From: Karalla daura
Taxonomy: Eukaryota > Chordata > Actinopteri > Chaetodontiformes > Leiognathidae
DNA: 64,000 nucleotides
Assembly (NCBI GenBank): GCA_029224185.1
Contig: CM055198.1
Location: 6,142,210 to 6,206,209 of the forward strand
Direction: 5' to 3'
The position numbers and the translations under genes were made by a program. Below the pieces are notes generated by a model, which worked only from the letters and a program-made list of their open reading frames with translations, was not told where the DNA came from and searched no databases. Below are positions 27,560 through 55,277 of the stretch, piece after piece; position 1 is the first letter of the stretch, and each line of letters starts with the position of its first letter.

Positions 27560-29547
27560 CTATCCCACCCTGGAGCCTATGTCAGTTGACCGAGGTTGAG
27601 GAAGTTCCTGCCAAAACATCAAATAGTGTTAGGCCAGTCACAGAATCAAACTTTTGCACTTCTTATATTAAAAATGGCTTACTCAAAACAGGCAATAACA
27701 GGCTACTGCACCTCCAAGGACTTCGTTTAACCTTAGCTAACCATAGCTATATTCTTTGCTAAAATGTAGTTACATTCTTTTTCGACTTAAATGTACATTT
27801 GTTATTTTGGATTTTTTTATTTGCTGTTTTTATACATTAATGATCTGTTTAAAAGTCCTGTGATAATGTGTATTTTAGTGTAGTTTTTCTCTACATTTTG
27901 CCTGTTTTTCCATTTTATTTTAAACTTCCCTGAGTTGTATGTGTTGAATCACACTTTCATTATAGGTACAAGTAGTCAGGTCAATTGTAATCACTTTACC
28001 TTGATGCAACAAACTTTGGATTGAGTTGCTCTGCCTTTAAATCCAAATGACTTAAGATAACTTAAGTAGCAAATGTGTCATTTTTGTTCAAATCACAAAT
28101 ACAAAATGGTAATGTGAGAACTTCATCACTGCTGAGTGGTAGATAGTGTAAATTTGGATAAAGACAGTTTATTTTCTCGGCATTCGTAATTCATGTGAAG
28201 CTGAGATAAGCTGTGTGAAGCTAGACTAGGATAAACTGCCGATGCAACTGCAGGTTGAAGCGCAAGCAGAGATCACTGCTGAGTTCATTTTAAATCAGAC
28301 ACAAGTAACAAATGCAAATATTGCTGCATGTGAGCATCGAGAGCAGCCTGCTGCAGTGTGGCCTTCTACAGTACCTGGTACTCAGAGGATTCTGGAGCCG
28401 GGCGAGGCGGATGAGCCGGAGCTAAAAGGTAAAGACAGACAAAGGCCATGTGTGACCAATCACTGAAGCAGACATACATTCACAGAGAAAATTCAGAGGA
28501 AACACCTGAAAGAGAATATACAGCAGTCGTTGAACCCTTTCTCAGCAGGTCCCTGCGTGAAATGCAAGCCTGCCCTTTGCCGTGATCTGCCATGATGCGT
28601 CCTCACCTTTGGAGCTGCGAGCAGGCTGCTGCAAGTTCTTCTTCTTGGTGCATTTGCAGATCGTGATCATCACCACCACTGTCAGGCATACGTCTGCGAC
28701 TGTCGCCCACATAAACAAATTCCCGTCCACCTCAAAGCAGTTTTCACACACTAGAGGATGAAGATCAGCAGTTAATGAGTCGAGGGCCGATGAGGAAAAC
28801 CGACATGCACACACAAATCTGCATTATGTTTTTTTACTCACCCTTGCCTTGAACGTAGAAATAATAGTACGTTTCTGTGCGATTTATATCGGCATATTTG
28901 CAGCGGTAAAGGCCTTTAGTGTCATATCCGTATTCAAATGCATATTCAGGTTGTAAGGAGTCTGGGGTGATGTGTTCGCTTGATCTGTACCAATCGCCAC
29001 TTCTTGGACAGGTCAGCGTGACTTTTTTCCTCCAGATCTCTACACGTTCTAAAAACATAAACATGAAGAGATGTTAAGTTACTTCAATTTGCTTGCTGCA
29101 ATTCATCATTTCATTAGGTATACATATCGATAACTCAACGTTATTTGAAGAGGATTATGAGAGGGCACGAGCTTGCTTTCTTTAAACGTTTCCAACTAGG
29201 ACCCAAAATAAAACACAAAACGAAAAATAACAGCGTAGATTACAAAACAGGAGCTTGTCAATAAAACATCAGAAGCAATGAGCACGCAAGGGATTGAGGT
29301 GAGATACAGAAAAATCCATGCGACTTTGTCAATTATCAATCAGATAAAAGAAACTGGAGAAATACCTTGGAAATGCTCTGAAATGTACTATGAGCTGCTA
29401 TTAACAAAAGCGGAAGTATTAAGACTAAGCGTAAGTCTTAGTAACGTAAGTATTAGCAACAGTAGTTTTGTATTTACCTTCTTCAGCCTTTACAGCAGCC
29501 ATGAACAGGAGGACGGCGAGCAAACCCTGAATACCCACACTGGCCAT
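27560..29547 (-). CDS. CD3 epsilon-like, copy B, with half an ITAM
   Basis: Five coding exons on the minus strand: 29547-29478, 29048-28842, 28750-28607, 28421-28375 and 27607-27560. Total 516 nt, 171 residues, all splice sites and phases intact. The signal peptide is nearly identical to copy A. The Ig ectodomain keeps its Cys pair (VTLTCPR...LYRCKYA) but is about eight residues longer and strongly diverged, with a new sequon NRT. The CxxC motif (VCENCFEVD), membrane Asp (TVADVCLTVVVMITI) and KCTKKK follow. The linker APAHPPRPAPESSEYQ keeps the first ITAM tyrosine. The last exon reads ELPQPRSTDIGSRVG, where the second tyrosine is replaced by Gly, so only one YxxL remains. The open frame and splice sites argue for an expressed paralogue, but signalling should be reduced or changed. 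A pseudogene in early decay cannot be excluded. Confidence 0.88.
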
Positions 29548-29800
29548 TTTGTTCAGACGTGTCTGAACTGTGTGTCAGGTCTAGGGATGAGATTTATGAA
29601 GGTATTCACCTCACAATATGCAAAAAAGATCGAGCTGCCTGTTCGACAAGACAAAAAGATACAGAGGCAATTTCTGAGGTTCCTTTCTCTCTCTCTCTCC
29701 CTGTCTCTTTCACTCACTCACTCACACACACATACAGGCTTGCACACAATCATGTTGCCCCCCACAGGAAGTGTTTTTTTTTTACCTCAAAATGAAGCTT
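29548..29800 (-). promoter_or_regulatory. Upstream region of CD3E copy B
   Basis: Near-identical to the copy A upstream region, including the ETS-type ACAGGAAGTG at 29764-29773 and a CT/CA tract. Inferred promoter. Confidence 0.4.
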
Positions 29801-30319
29801 AACAAAGTATTAAGAAATATCATTGTTTGATTTATAATCATAAAAAAACATCTTATTTATTTAATCATGCATTGTTGTATTTTTGTGTAGATTATTAGAT
29901 TATTATTAGATACAGTTAATATGTATATTATCAGCATTTCCTGTGATCTTGTATGTGCTCAGGTCTCATTTCAAAATGAGATCATACAGTTGTTCTGTCT
30001 TACTTATTACTTTTTACTTCAACCCAGTCAGCAGTGTAGAAGTCAATAACGCTGTTATTCCTACATCCAAAATGACACTCATGCCACATTCTGCTTTGTG
30101 TATGTTCTTAGCTTTCAGGAGAGCACCTGCTAGTAATGCAGCATGTTGACTGTGGAGGTGCAAATCATGCAAAGAGCTTTCCTCAGTCAACATGAACCCA
30201 CAGAGAAACTGTGGACCACCAATTTCCTAATGGAGGTCCAGGCTTAACAACCCTCCATATGGACAGATGACCCTCTGGGTGTGTGGATCTATGTACAGAT
30301 GACTATTTTTATTTTATTA

Positions 30320-31185
30320 GGGTGACATATGACACCTGTACCCCCTGTAAGGTAGCACAAACCGTCTCCTTTCTTTTACAGCGGCTGTCCTATTAGAGGT
30401 TCAAAAAGGTTAGTTCAAGTTATTTATTCGTCCATCCGTCATCGTGCCCCCTTTCTCCCCTAGCAAACACATTGCAAATGCAGGGAATACGCCCTCACAG
30501 GTTGCCAGTCTATATCAAGGCAGACCATTTGCTCTCATACTCTCACCTACAGTAGGGACACCTTTCTGGACTGTGGGAGGAAACCGACACAGAGGCCCTC
30601 AGTCATTCTGGGATAGAAACCAGGAGCGTTTTGCTGTGTGATTAGAGTCACTGTGTTACCTTGTTCATGTCATGATGGCAGAATTTGCACATGTTGGCTC
30701 CTTTTTGGTATCTTAACTTAACTTAATTCCCCTGTATTTGACTTCAGAGAGGAATCCTTCCCCTTCACTGAGGTGGAGTGTTTATTAAAACAGTTCAGAT
30801 GATCAAATAGGCGTCTTGGACTTAATTAATGTATCTGCATCGAGAGCTTTGCATGCTAAAGCATGATTAAACAGCACTTTGTAAAGCTCTGGTATGTCTT
30901 AAATACCAGAGACACATGGCACTGTGTCTCTCAGTGCCATCCATCCATTATGTTATACATTATACACCCAGTGGTGTCATAGGTGTATTGAAAAAGTCCA
31001 ACAAGAAATAAAGCTTCTTCTTCTCCAGTACACATTGAGTGAAGGCAGCAAACAGACCCTAGACGGGTCAACCGGCTATTGCGGGGTGCACACACCCCTC
31101 ACACTTACACCTTGGGGCAATTCAGATTCACCACGAAGGCCTAGCCATGTTGGGTTAGGGTAAGGATGGGGTTAGTGTTGGGTGG
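30320..31185. repeat. Unit B-specific segment with decayed dispersed repeats
   Basis: Absent from unit A, where the flanking sequence is continuous at about 25010-25040. Phrases such as 'ctggactgtgggaggaaacc' (30568-30587) and 'cttggggcaattcagattca' (31111-31130) are typical of an abundant fish interspersed repeat, present in different orientations. No coding exon was seen. Confidence 0.55.
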
Positions 31186-31916
31186 GTGGCTGGGACAGCC
31201 AGGAAACAGAAGGAAGAGCTTGGTTGCTATAGAAACACTACTTTAATAACCACCCCCCACTAAACAAACAAAAAAAAGATTAAAATAAACGATTACAGTG
31301 CTAGTCGACAAGTGAAGTGCTCTATTTAAAGACAAACAAATTGCACGTGGACACCAGTGCACCCTACACTTAGCATAGACAACACTTTACTCAGGGGTGC
31401 ACCAACAGTGGCACCTGGGTCCACTGGCCTGGAGTGGCGTCCCCACAAATTAGCCTACTAGCCTACGAATGGGCCCACTGATCTACAAGTGAGCCCGCTG
31501 ATAGTGTGCTCAGTGAGCCCACTGTGGTAGTCCTACTGATCTCATCAGAGATCTCATCCGAGATCTCTCCACATTTGTGGAGTCGATGTGCTCTTCAATG
31601 AAAATATACGGTCATGTCTGCCACAGAAGTACAGACCCGACTGCTGAAGCGTGCATGAAAAGTGCAACTCTGACCCCTAGTGGTTCAAACCTGCAACTTT
31701 ACGACTTCGTGCTGCTGTGTGAGTGTGTCTGGGCTCAAATAAAGCTCAAGTATTTACATTCAACTCTCACTCTCAGTCTGATATCACAGTGAACAGAGCC
31801 CAGTCCAATAAGCAGCAGCTCTGTGGATTCTTTTAGACTTTACATTAACCACATAGACTCAATGATCCAAATCTTCTGAAGCGAAAACCATCTCAAGGCA
31901 TCAATGAAGTTGTCTG

Positions 31917-32123
<207 letters not shown>

Positions 32124-32584
32124 GAGAGCGCATACTGTCACTGAGCGTGGTGTGAACGACCATCCTGGACCTGGATATGTTTGCGCAATAGCTGCGCTCT
32201 GGCACAACGCCCGCGTTTTACGCAGCATCGGAAGCAGCAGCAGCAGCAGCAGCGGGGGAACAGGTTGGGTGACCGTCAAGAATTTGGGCTGAACGTGTGA
32301 GATAAGGAGGCAGCGAGGAGGAGAGTGGAGGACTGTAGTTACCCCGCCCGAAAAAACAAGTGGTGGGAGGGTGCTGCTGGAATGAGAGGTCTGTGGCACG
32401 GAGGCGAGTCGGGACGCGTCTTCTGGAGGAGCAGGAGGACGCAGGAGGAAAGTGGAGGACTGGCCGTGCGACTGCTGCGTGTGCGTCCTGCCAGAGCTGT
32501 GTGCCGGCTCTCCTGTCACTGCTAGTTCGGTCGTAGACGGGGTTTGTCTGTCCTGGTCTCTCTTGGTCTTCTTCAGCCGGTCCA
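32124..32584 (+). promoter_or_regulatory. MPZL2: MPZL2 5' flank / 5' UTR
   Basis: GC-rich, CpG-containing stretch between the ATCT array and the MPZL2 start codon, with a (GCA)n run at 32231-32252 and several upstream ATGs. The position suggests promoter plus 5' UTR. The divergent neighbour is CD3E copy B, 3 kb away. Confidence 0.5.
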
Positions 32585-48665
<16,081 letters not shown>

Positions 48666-49755
48666 GGAGCTGTGGAGAGACGGAAACGCCCATGTTAAAC
48701 CAGCCGAGGAGGGGTGCTGGTGGGGGAGTGGATGCCCTGATGGCAGCTGTGGATTAAGGCTCTGTGGTTCTGCTGAGTATAGACTTGATCACAACAGTGC
48801 TGCTGCTGTGACGTGGAAAAAAACAAGCACACTGGAGATGAAAAACAGAAATGAAGTTCTGCTTGAAAGTTTCTGAATAAGCGGAATGGCTTTGAAACTG
48901 GATCAGAAGTTTGAATAACTTTGCTTTCTTGAGTGAGTTCAGAAATATTCATAGGAGGAAAAGTGTTCTGGATTTAACCTGCAGGGCTTGAGAGGTAAGG
49001 GGAGCTGAAATCTGGAAGCTGGCGCAGCTGTCTGGGAGAAGGGTCAACGTGTTTAAATAAATGTTGTTTCAGACACAGATCTGTTAAGAAGAGAAGTCAG
49101 ACCAAAGTAGGCGGTGTCTACCAAGATAGACCGTGCTGCAACCTTTACTTTTTTTTTTTGACTTGTTCTCTGGTCACCATGTCTAAGAGGTTAATTTCAC
49201 AATTTTAAATCATGGGGATGATAGAGACCCTGCATTTCAGTCAGCGTTGCATGCTGTCATAAAACCTGCCGCTGTCAGAGCTTGTCGTAAAAGCACCTTC
49301 GTTCTTCAGCTGTGGGATGAGGGGCTCACGTCACATCAGATTACTGTGATTAAAAGGAAATCTGAAATGTGATGCTGCTGTGACGTCTGAAGGCCAAAAT
49401 AATCAGTGAGCAGCTTCATGCCCACGCATGCCCAGCGTGTTGTGTTGAGGCGCACAGTCAGATCTGAAAACCCTTTGACTGCAAAACGTCCTTGAGAGCC
49501 TGTTTTTCTCTCCGTGCGTCTGTGAGTGCATCATGTCTACTAACAAATGATTGTAATACCTGTCCTCCTTTTTATGACAGAGTTTTGTACTTGTGATGTA
49601 ATACTGAGCAGTATGATTATAGATTTTTATTTTTTCTATTTTTCTAGACCATGCCAGAAGTATTTTACCACATTGTTTTAAGATGTCACTGTGTGTGTAT
49701 GTGATAGAGCTTTTATAAAAAGGATGTTCAAATAATAAAAAAAAAAAAATGCAGT
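48666..49755 (+). other. MPZL2: MPZL2 3' UTR
   Basis: Non-coding sequence after the stop, ending with AATAAA at 49734-49739 followed by an A-run. A weaker AATAAA lies at about 49057. Confidence 0.6.
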
Positions 49756-50122
49756 TTCCACATTGTGTCAAGCAAATCTCATCTCGCAGGAGTGCACTCG
49801 CAACAGTTGGCCTGCGAAAGAAATAATCACACACAACTTAGCAGGATTTGATAGACCTCATCTATTATGTAAGAGAGCAATCTTGTTATTTTCTGTTTGT
49901 TATGCATCATTATCTTGAATGCACTACCTCCAGTTGTGTGCTCGTGGTGCGTCTGCCTGCAGAGCTCTCCACTTGTTTATCTCTAAACACAGTGAATCCT
50001 TCTTTAATTTGTTGCAGGTCCACTACGGCTGTGCCTGCCTCTGACTTCAGTCTGGCTTGGCTTGTTTGTCGAGTAAGGTTGTTCATGACTACGAATATGT
50101 TACTTTCTATCTGCATTTGTTA

Positions 50123-50154
<32 letters not shown>

Positions 50155-53100
50155 GCACAAGCCTATTTGTTTGCATTGATCAAAGTCTATCCCTGTGGGG
50201 GCTGATTTAGATACTGACAGTCAGGCGTAAAGTGTGTGCGTGTGTGTGTGTGCGTGTGTGTGTGTGTGTAATCGGAGGCCGAGCAGGGTTGAGTCACACT
50301 GAAAAAGAGGGACAGGGTGGGTGGGAGATGGAGTCTGTTTATCCAAGCTAAATAATTACATTTTGTTGTAGAGAAAGGGCACCAGTGTTGAACTGATAAA
50401 ACAACAGTGGAGTCTCTCGGTAATCACTTGTATCACCAAAGCGTCTGTTAATTTTGCTTGCAGAGCTCAGCCTCCAAATAATCCCGAGTTAATAATTCTA
50501 AGAGGTCTAATCAGCTGTGGGGGTGGAAATGACCATGCTCTTGTTTTCTAAACAATTACTAACATTGTGCACCAGTCGCATACGCTAAATTAATGTTCCG
50601 CAGATGTAATGCGACAGATTCCTCTGGCGCAGGCTGAGCTCTTGCCAACACAACCGATACCGTCGATTTAAAAAAAAGAAAGGAAAAAAAAAGGTATGCC
50701 GTTTTCTCCCGTGGCAGCATCCTGACGAGAGCAGAACACAATGCAGCCCACACAGGCCTTTGTGTTTTGACTGAGGAATATGGCTGTTACTATGCTATCA
50801 TCACAGCCGTCACTCTCTCGGCCAAGCGAGCACAGCCACATCTGGGTGTAGCAGGCTCATGTCTGTTTGACACTGCTTTCCAGAAGTCATATTGCATGAA
50901 GCAAAGAGAGGAAATGACTCCAACATGTCGTCACCTCCTCCCATGATAGTTGCGTCACGTAGCCAAGGAAAGAGAAGTTTTGTATGCCGACGTCAATCTG
51001 TCTGGCTGTGGCGTCCATAACATGGCGGCATGTAATGAGAAACAAACTGCAGGGCGAGGTGTTCTCAGTCATTCCTCCTAAATGACCCGTTTAATAAGGT
51101 ACACTCTGCTTTAGTATGATCAGTTTTGCAACTCATGAAAATCTTTTTTTGTGTAAATAATAGACAAATGCAGGCTTTGTTTGATACAGAAAGGGAAACA
51201 GAGCCTCAGATTTCAAGGGAAGGATTCTAACTTGTCTTTGAATCCTCTGGATTTCAGGGTTTCTGTCTTGCTTTATCCCGTTCTTTCTCCTTTGCATTCC
51301 CCACCTCAGGATGGGTTGTACCTGGCACAGTGCTACGGAAAAAAACAGAAAACGAAATACCTGCACATTCTTATGCACAAAAACATGGGCAGGGCACATC
51401 AGGATTGCATCAATAAGGCATTACCAAGTCACCTGGCTGGTATGTAACTACATAACTGAGGCGTGTTACTTTGCTTGATATTTGCTTTAGTTGCCATTGT
51501 GGACAGTGTAGACTGCATAAATCTTTATTTGCCTCAGCGTATTGTAGAAAGGTGTACTACAACCATTGATGTCAATGAGTAATGCTGTTACACTTGTTGG
51601 CCACAGCCCTGAGAAAGCTCCTTGTGCATGTGAACCTTTTAACATGCATCAGTGCAGCATACAACACTTTTCATTGGGTCCTCTGTGCATCTAATGAGAT
51701 GAAAAGGCGAAAAAGGACTCTCACGTTTTTGGCTGAAGGACAGAGGTTACATACACCGTGTGGCCCCCGTCTATTTAAATCACCTTCATTAGTCCCTTCC
51801 AGTGTTGACAACAGAAGAACAGGTCTCTTGTTGACCAGAGTCGCCAGAAAGCCAGTGTGAGGGGGGAGCCTGCATTGTGACTGAGAAGATTTCGGCTGAA
51901 ACTGAGACCCTTCTACTGTAACCAGACAGAGAGCCCCTGTATTCAAATACAATACATAACACAATGCCATGGTGTGTGTGAAAGTAACCAGGTACGAGGC
52001 ATAAGCCTTTATCTTCCAACGGAGGATTTGGGAGTCTCCATCAAACTAAAACTGACTACGTCCTACAGTGAACACAATGCAAAGCTGTGGAACGCAGGAG
52101 TTGTGAATGCTGCGCAGGTGAGTCAAGTTCTGTAACTCTGCGTCTATTCAAGAAAAAAAGAAAAGAAAAGCTGTTTCACTGCCCTAGTGTGGGAATTCAA
52201 CGCCATATTGTGAACAGGTACAATAGAAGAACTTCACCTGTGAATGGCTGCAGGGAGGAGCAAGCCTGTGCCTAACTCCACCAGCGCTCTATTTCGTAAC
52301 AGATGACAGGAGCATAAACACAATGTTCAGCCAGGTCAGAGCGAGAGACACAAGAGCAAGCGCCTGGTCTGTCTGCTGTTGGATATGTTTCAAATGTAAA
52401 CAGTGATAAAATATGGCTTCCAGAGACTGGACATGATCCACATTTAATCTTTACACAGATCTGTCTCGCTTGTATATCTGTGCAGTAAATCAGCCAGTTT
52501 TATAGACTCACAAAGGGAAGCGTCTATTCATTGTATGACAGCCATACTTTTCACAGTCGCACTGTGGCCTGTAGGCTTGGCTGCCATTGCTGTTTAATCA
52601 AGCTGGGGTGCAGTGTTGACGAATAAGCAGTTCCCACAAACTCATTAACTCTACATCAAATTAGTTTGTAAAATACAATTACAAGCCCCCCCCAGCCCCC
52701 TCCCTATACATAAGGGATTATTTGCTTAAAATTAGTTTCCTTAAAGGAGCACCGGTGTATTTAGTTTAAGATAAATTATCCAGCTATTGCATTTCGGTTG
52801 TAAAACTGTCAAACACTGAATCAGATGATGGCTCACTGCAGCCGACAGACGCACAGTGTATTTGAGGGAGAAAGGCCCCGAGTAATAGAGGATGCTGTTC
52901 TCATTCAATATCCTCTGATGTGTCACGAAATGAAATGAGGTTATGCAACAAGACAACAGCATCTCTTTTGTCAGAGAGAAGGAAACGCTCCTGGCAGACC
53001 AGATGGATGCAGGGATGGAGTGACAATCCATGCCAAATAACGGCATAAATACACTTCGGAAGGACTCTGTATAAACATGTGGAGAGATAAAGCATTACAC

Positions 53101-54238
53101 CAGAGTGTAACTGAACCAGCAAAGGCTGGGAAAACAAATATCTCCTCCCATTAGAGATAATTACAACAGTAAAGACAGGAGATCGGGGACAGGGATAGCA
53201 GAGTAATATGTCTTGAAACAGCAGGGGAGTCCCACCAGAGCATCTCGGGCTTCATACAGAAGTTGGCTGGGGAGATAAGACTGGGACTGAGCCCAGGGGC
53301 CTCCACACAGAGGGGTCATGTGAGAGGATGGAGATGTGCAAAGAGAATCTATTACATTTTAATATGATCTCAGATTTGCTCCGCAGCTTGCGCCTGTTTC
53401 AGAGATGCGTGTTGACGCGAGTCTGCAGCTCGGGCTCTCAAGCAGATGGTCCACATTGTTATATGGAAATTCACTTCAGTGGCGCTGCACAACCAAAGCA
53501 TAATCTCTTTAGTCATTTACTTAAAATATTCAAAATTATTATGGTTAAAATAACAGTATCACAGTAGACGCAATTTAAAGTAGTGCAACCATAAAAAAAT
53601 GAGAACATGTTTCACAAATTTTGGACACACGAAAGCTTTTTTGTTCTAGTTGGCTGCCATCGAGTATTTTCACGTTGCTGGAAAAGTCGTCGATAAACCC
53701 ACAGCATTAAATAAGAGGGTCAAGAGAAGAAGGCAAAACAAATGAAAAACTCCAATATGGAAACTGAAAAGATATAATATAGATACATATCTTATATCCT
53801 ATATATCTTTTGAATGAAGCTATTTCATCATAATTTCACTTGTTTATCGTAATTTACAAACGGAATACTACTCCCTGCGAACAAAAAGGCTTGAAACTCT
53901 AACATGGTGCAAAACGTGTTGCTTCGTGTTAACACATTTTGCGCTTTTTTTTTTTTAAATAACGGTTTAGAGGTATATCCTCACGGATATTTCGTTTTCA
54001 AACGCTTTTCTCGGTGCCCACCGGGGCTCTCTGGCACGGGAGTGACTCCACTTCCTGATACACCTGTTTGTCAGGTAGCGCCGCGGAGGCTCTGAGTCAC
54101 GACCACGGAGAACATGGACGGAAACTTCCCGACACATTGACGCGATTCATCGGTGTTTCCCCCTAACCCTAACCCCTTTGGCCCCCCTCTTTTATTTTCG
54201 TATCGTCGGACCCGTGAACAAGTTTCCACGACTCAACG
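49756..54238. other. Intergenic region between MPZL2 and MPZL3
   Basis: No convincing exon on either strand. Short GT microsatellites lie at 50123-50152 and 50237-50268. The last few hundred bases before 54239 are more GC-rich and should hold the MPZL3 promoter and 5' UTR. Confidence 0.6.
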
Positions 54239-55227
54239 ATGCGGTGCGGAGGAGCCCGCGCCGTGGAGGTGGCTGTGCGGCTGTTCGTGCTGGGCTCCCT
54301 CGGTGAGTTTCGACACGCAGGCCGGACCCGAGCTGCGCAGCCGTCGTCTTCGTCGTCGTCCGCTCCCGGTTTCACCCGGACCTCCCTGCCTCTCTACACA
54401 AGTGTTGCTTTCTCATACATATATATATAAATATATACATCGTGTACCTCGACGTCGAAGCGTCACTGCCTCGCATCATTACTAAACACATATGTTGTTA
54501 CCGTGGCGGACAAGGTCCGAAGGGAAACCTCTCGACTAAACGCGAGGACGTCGTGTCTGCTACATTTCAGACGGCGCTCAGACTTCCCTCGACCCATTTG
54601 AAGCCGCGGTCGGCAGTGAGAAATCCCTCACAGTGCTTCGATTTCAACTGTTTTCTTTTCGGGGTTTGATGGTCGCTTGATTTGTGGATGCGGTGCTGTG
54701 AGAATGCCGGGAATTTAAGCTGTTTGGTTGGCGTGCTTGATCACAAGCAGTGTCGACTTTCAAGTCACACGAAACCCCGTTTGTCTGTAAATGTCTAAAA
54801 GTTTCGCCCCTCAACCCTCTGCTGGTACGGAGCATTCTTCGTTCGTAGCAGTGTATTTTCCCTCAGTAGTGTAATCATTCTCAGATGGATAAAAATAAAC
54901 ATAGAAACATTGTTGATCCGTTGTGGAGGTCAACAATGAGTTGGATGAAGCAGGGTTTTGACAGATAGGACAGGATGCAGTATCCATGAGGGATTCCTAC
55001 AGAATACATAGGATCTAGACCTGGGGAAAAAGGTGTGTGAGCCCTGTTAGGAGCTTAGCGTGAGAGCCACTGTGTGGAAAGAGCCCAGGATGGTGACAGG
55101 CCTGCGTAGAGAGCCAGGCTCACAGGGCATTCTGACAACTGCTATGCTGAGCTCTGTCTTTCTGCCAAGTACAGTACAAACATGGCTGTGCCTGTGAGCT
55201 GAAGGCAGTTGTTTGCCTTTCTGTCTG

Positions 55228-55277
<50 letters not shown>

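Noticed and set aside
30880..30935. Two small overlapping hairpins (ctctggtat/ataccagag and gagacaca/tgtgtctc)
   Set aside because: Arms of 8-9 nt in a segment full of decayed dispersed repeats; likely incidental.
49403..49834. 143-residue minus-strand frame over the MPZL2 3' UTR
   Set aside because: It overlaps the UTR and poly(A) signal, has no known motifs, and no splice or codon support.
54162..54176. Telomere-like CCCTAA repeats near the MPZL3 start
   Set aside because: Only two units; too short to be an interstitial telomeric array.
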